Part shown: positions 23,293 to 25,122 of the stretch, one piece after another
How positions within the stretch are numbered: position 1 is the first letter of the stretch
How the letters are laid out: each line of letters begins with the position of its first letter
Assembly (NCBI GenBank): GCA_049314555.1
Contig: JBMOEW010000041.1
Span: 1-25,122 of the forward strand
Direction: 5' to 3'
Length of the DNA stretch: 25,122 nt
From: REEB509 sp049314555
GTDB taxonomy: Bacteria > Pseudomonadota > Alphaproteobacteria > Caulobacterales > Aquidulcibacteraceae
Made by a program: the position numbers and the translations under genes
Notes under the pieces: generated by a model
Seen by the model: only the letters and a program-made list of their open reading frames with translations
Told to the model about the DNA's origin: nothing
Database searches by the model: none

Positions 23293-24251
23293 AAAGTGGT
23301 GAGCCCCAGGACATCCTCGCAGCGCTAGGCCCTATCGCCATGGCGAGCCGCCTCAAGCGGATGGCGGAGCGGTTGCAAGCAGATGCCAGCAGCATTCTTG
23401 AGCGCGCCGGGCTGCCGATCCAACCCAACCATGTGGGCTTACTGGCGGCTTTGGATCGCTATGGCGACCTCACTGTTGGCGAGGCAACGGCGACATTAGG
23501 GTATTCGCAGCCTGCGGTGACGCGCATCGTTACCAGCCTGCAGGACTTGGGACTGGTGGCGTGCCGGTCTGATCAGCGCGACCTTCGGGCCAAGCAAATC
23601 TCGCTGACGCCAGCCGGCCGTGCCGCGATTGAACATACGCGCTTGTATGTCTGGCCACCGCTTAGCGCTGCGGTCAGCGCGCTTTGCGATGGCAACGAGA
23701 CAACGCTTTTGACCCTGATAGCGGGGATGGAGGAACGGATGGCGGAGGTGTCGATGGCGGATCGGGTGCGGTCAGATTTGACGATCCTGCCCTGGTCGCC
23801 GGAGCGGGCGCGGGCTTTCCATGACATCAATGCGGCCTGGATCGAGGAGATGTTTACGCTGGAGGATCACGACCGCGAGGTGCTGCAGAACCCGCAGCGC
23901 TGCATCATTGATCGCGGCGGCCGGATTTTGTTTGCTCATAGTGCCGGGCTGGGCGTGGTGGGGGCGTGCGCCTTGATGCCGACCGAAGATGGCGCTTTGG
24001 AGCTGACCAAGATGGGGGTGTTGGCCTCGGCACGGGGTCAGAAGGTTGGGGAATTCCTGCTGGAGGCCACGATTGCCTGCGCGCGGTCCATGCAGAACGC
24101 CTGCCTGTTTTTGCTGACCAGCACGAAGTGTGCGCCGGCGATCCATCTTTATGAGAAGCTCGGCTTTCAGCACGACAGCGAGATTATGGCCCGTTATGGG
24201 GCAAGCTATGCGCGCTGCAATGTGGCGATGCGCTATGTGCCTTCGGCCTAG
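23289..24251 (+). CDS. MarR-GNAT fusion: regulator with acetyltransferase domain
   Basis: This 320-residue protein joins a MarR winged helix-turn-helix (about 45-110) to a GNAT N-acetyltransferase domain (about 164-316). In the first part, LTVGEATATLGYSQPAVTRI holds the recognition helix, and CRSDQRDLRAKQISLT forms the wing with the conserved D-x-R. In the second, VGACALMPTEDGALELTKMGV leads to the acetyl-CoA loop ARGQKVGEFLL (248-258), and IHLYEKLGF ends the fold. MarR-GNAT fusions are a known family, some of which sense or acetylate small molecules such as amino acids; the substrate here is unknown. It has its own TTGACA promoter and a palindrome over its start codon, and no SD. Its stop overlaps the stop of the convergent oxidoreductase by four bases. 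Confidence 0.95.
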   Translation: MESGEPQDILAALGPIAMASRLKRMAERLQADASSILERAGLPIQPNHVGLLAALDRYGDLTVGEATATLGYSQPAVTRIVTSLQDLGLVACRSDQRDLRAKQISLTPAGRAAIEHTRLYVWPPLSAAVSALCDGNETTLLTLIAGMEERMAEVSMADRVRSDLTILPWSPERARAFHDINAAWIEEMFTLEDHDREVLQNPQRCIIDRGGRILFAHSAGLGVVGACALMPTEDGALELTKMGVLASARGQKVGEFLLEATIACARSMQNACLFLLTSTKCAPAIHLYEKLGFQHDSEIMARYGASYARCNVAMRYVPSA

Positions 24252-25122
24252 AGCTGGACGACCACTTTGCCGATATTGGCACCGGTGAACAGTTTGGTGA
24301 AGGCCTCGGGGGTTGCCTCTAATCCGTGGCTGACTTCGAAGGGCAATTTCAGCGCCCCTTGCGCCTGCCAGCGCGTCAGGATCGGGTTGATTTCTGGTTC
24401 GCGGGCATAAAAGTCTGGCGAAAAGAACCCTTCGATCCGGAGGCGCTTCATCAAAACCTGGTCGAACCGGTAAGGGCCCGGCACTGGCCCTTGGGCGATA
24501 TAGTTTGTAATGAGGCCGCACACCGCTACACGACCAAACAGCGCCATGTTGCCCAGCGCTGCGTCCAGAATTTCACCGCCGACATTGTCGAAATAGATGT
24601 TGACGCCACCGGGGCAAATTCGCGCGAGGGCATCGGAAACGTTTTCGGACTTGTAGTCGATCGCGGCGTCGAACCCATAGCTGGTGGTGAGTAGGTCGCA
24701 TTTGGTTTTGCCGCCGGCGATGCCGATCACCCGGCAGCCGATCAGCTTGGCGATCTGGCCGGCCATGATGCCTGTGCAGCCGGCAGCGGCGGAAACAAGA
24801 AACGTCTCGCCAGCCTTAGCGGCGCCGGTTTCGACGACGCCTACATAGGCTGTCCAACCGTTGGCTCCGTAAATGCCAACGTATTGCTTGATGTCTTGGT
24901 GGGCGTTATCGAGCTTGGCGCAATACTCCGCACCCGGACTAACGAGCGAATAGTCCGCCCACTGACCATAGCATCGCACGCGGTCACCTACAGCATAGTC
25001 CGGATGATGCGATTGGGTTACCACGCCAAGTACCGTGCCGATCAGCTTTTCGCCAAGGGGTGTGCCGGGCTGGTAGCTGTCTTCGCGGTCGGTCATGTAC
25101 ATGCGGGTGCCGCTGTCCATCG
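24248..25122 (-). CDS. Zinc-free MDR oxidoreductase (CurA/PTGR-like), 5' end cut by window
   Basis: Over 290 residues are visible of an NADP(H)-dependent medium-chain reductase; about 50 residues at the N-terminus, including the family's SLDPYMR-like opening, lie beyond the window end. The visible part has PLGEKLIGTVLGVVTQSHHPDYAVGD, then the GWADY-like GQWADYSLV, TAYVGVVETG, and the Rossmann loop AAAGCTGIMAGQIAK (111-125). It continues with GCRVIGIAGG, the family-typical DNVGGEILDAAL, and FTGANIGKVVVQL at the end. No zinc-binding cysteine pattern is seen. Relatives reduce double bonds of enones, prostaglandins or curcumin, or act on quinones; the substrate is open. The first ATG in view (25120) is internal, not the start. 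The loop has a Cys in GCTG where Ala is common. Confidence 0.93.
   Translation of the reverse strand, partial: MDSGTRMYMTDREDSYQPGTPLGEKLIGTVLGVVTQSHHPDYAVGDRVRCYGQWADYSLVSPGAEYCAKLDNAHQDIKQYVGIYGANGWTAYVGVVETGAAKAGETFLVSAAAGCTGIMAGQIAKLIGCRVIGIAGGKTKCDLLTTSYGFDAAIDYKSENVSDALARICPGGVNIYFDNVGGEILDAALGNMALFGRVAVCGLITNYIAQGPVPGPYRFDQVLMKRLRIEGFFSPDFYAREPEINPILTRWQAQGALKLPFEVSHGLEATPEAFTKLFTGANIGKVVVQL

Overview
The window is a dense, high-GC stretch (roughly two thirds G+C by eye) of a bacterial chromosome. The gene content fits an alphaproteobacterium, possibly the Caulobacterales/Hyphomonadaceae or Rhodobacterales side: an alpha-2-macroglobulin/PBP1C pair, a circularly permuted ATP-grasp/alpha-E pair, a compact homodimeric E1-type ketoacid dehydrogenase, GcvA-like LysR and MarR-GNAT regulators, and several starts without a Shine-Dalgarno (SD) sequence. 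I saw no tRNA, rRNA, IS element, phage gene or CRISPR array. I recognise 18 protein genes; the last is cut by the window end.

Layout. Positions 50-1318 (minus): a small three-helix membrane protein downstream of the monofunctional transglycosylase mtgA. 1445-2581 (plus): an iron-type alcohol dehydrogenase, convergent with 2578-6375 (minus), which reads S8 lipoprotein protease, then a single-helix membrane-anchored protein, then an alpha/beta hydrolase. 6506-7165 (plus): an unknown protein divergent from the protease. 7167-14189 (minus): an alpha-2-macroglobulin followed 3 bases later by pbpC. 14378-19729 (plus): a likely operon of E1 ketoacid dehydrogenase, AMP-forming acyl-CoA synthetase, MliC-like lipoprotein and enoyl-CoA hydratase. 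19854-23243 (plus): circularly permuted ATP-grasp, alpha-E protein and a LysR regulator, tightly packed. 23289-24251 (plus): a MarR-GNAT fusion with its own promoter and palindromic operator. 24248-25122 (minus): a partial zinc-free MDR oxidoreductase.

How the genes may work together. Five genes concern the cell wall and its protection: MtgA and PBP1C (glycan polymerisation and repair), alpha-2-macroglobulin (thioester protease trap), an S8 lipoprotein protease with a possible membrane-anchored I9-like partner, and a lipoprotein resembling the MliC lysozyme inhibitor. They lie in separate transcription units interleaved with acyl-CoA and dehydrogenase metabolism, so a joint role is inference. 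The ATP-grasp/alpha-E pair is a known but biochemically undefined amidoligase system; here it lacks its usual transglutaminase-like partner within view.

The most useful signals beyond ordinary annotation are the 16-bp perfect palindrome that spans both the -10 region and the start codon of the MarR-GNAT gene, with a leaderless transcript predicted, the I9-like fold suspected in the protein next to the S8 protease, the lysine-to-histidine change in the MliC-like protein, and the truncated ATP-grasp/alpha-E module.
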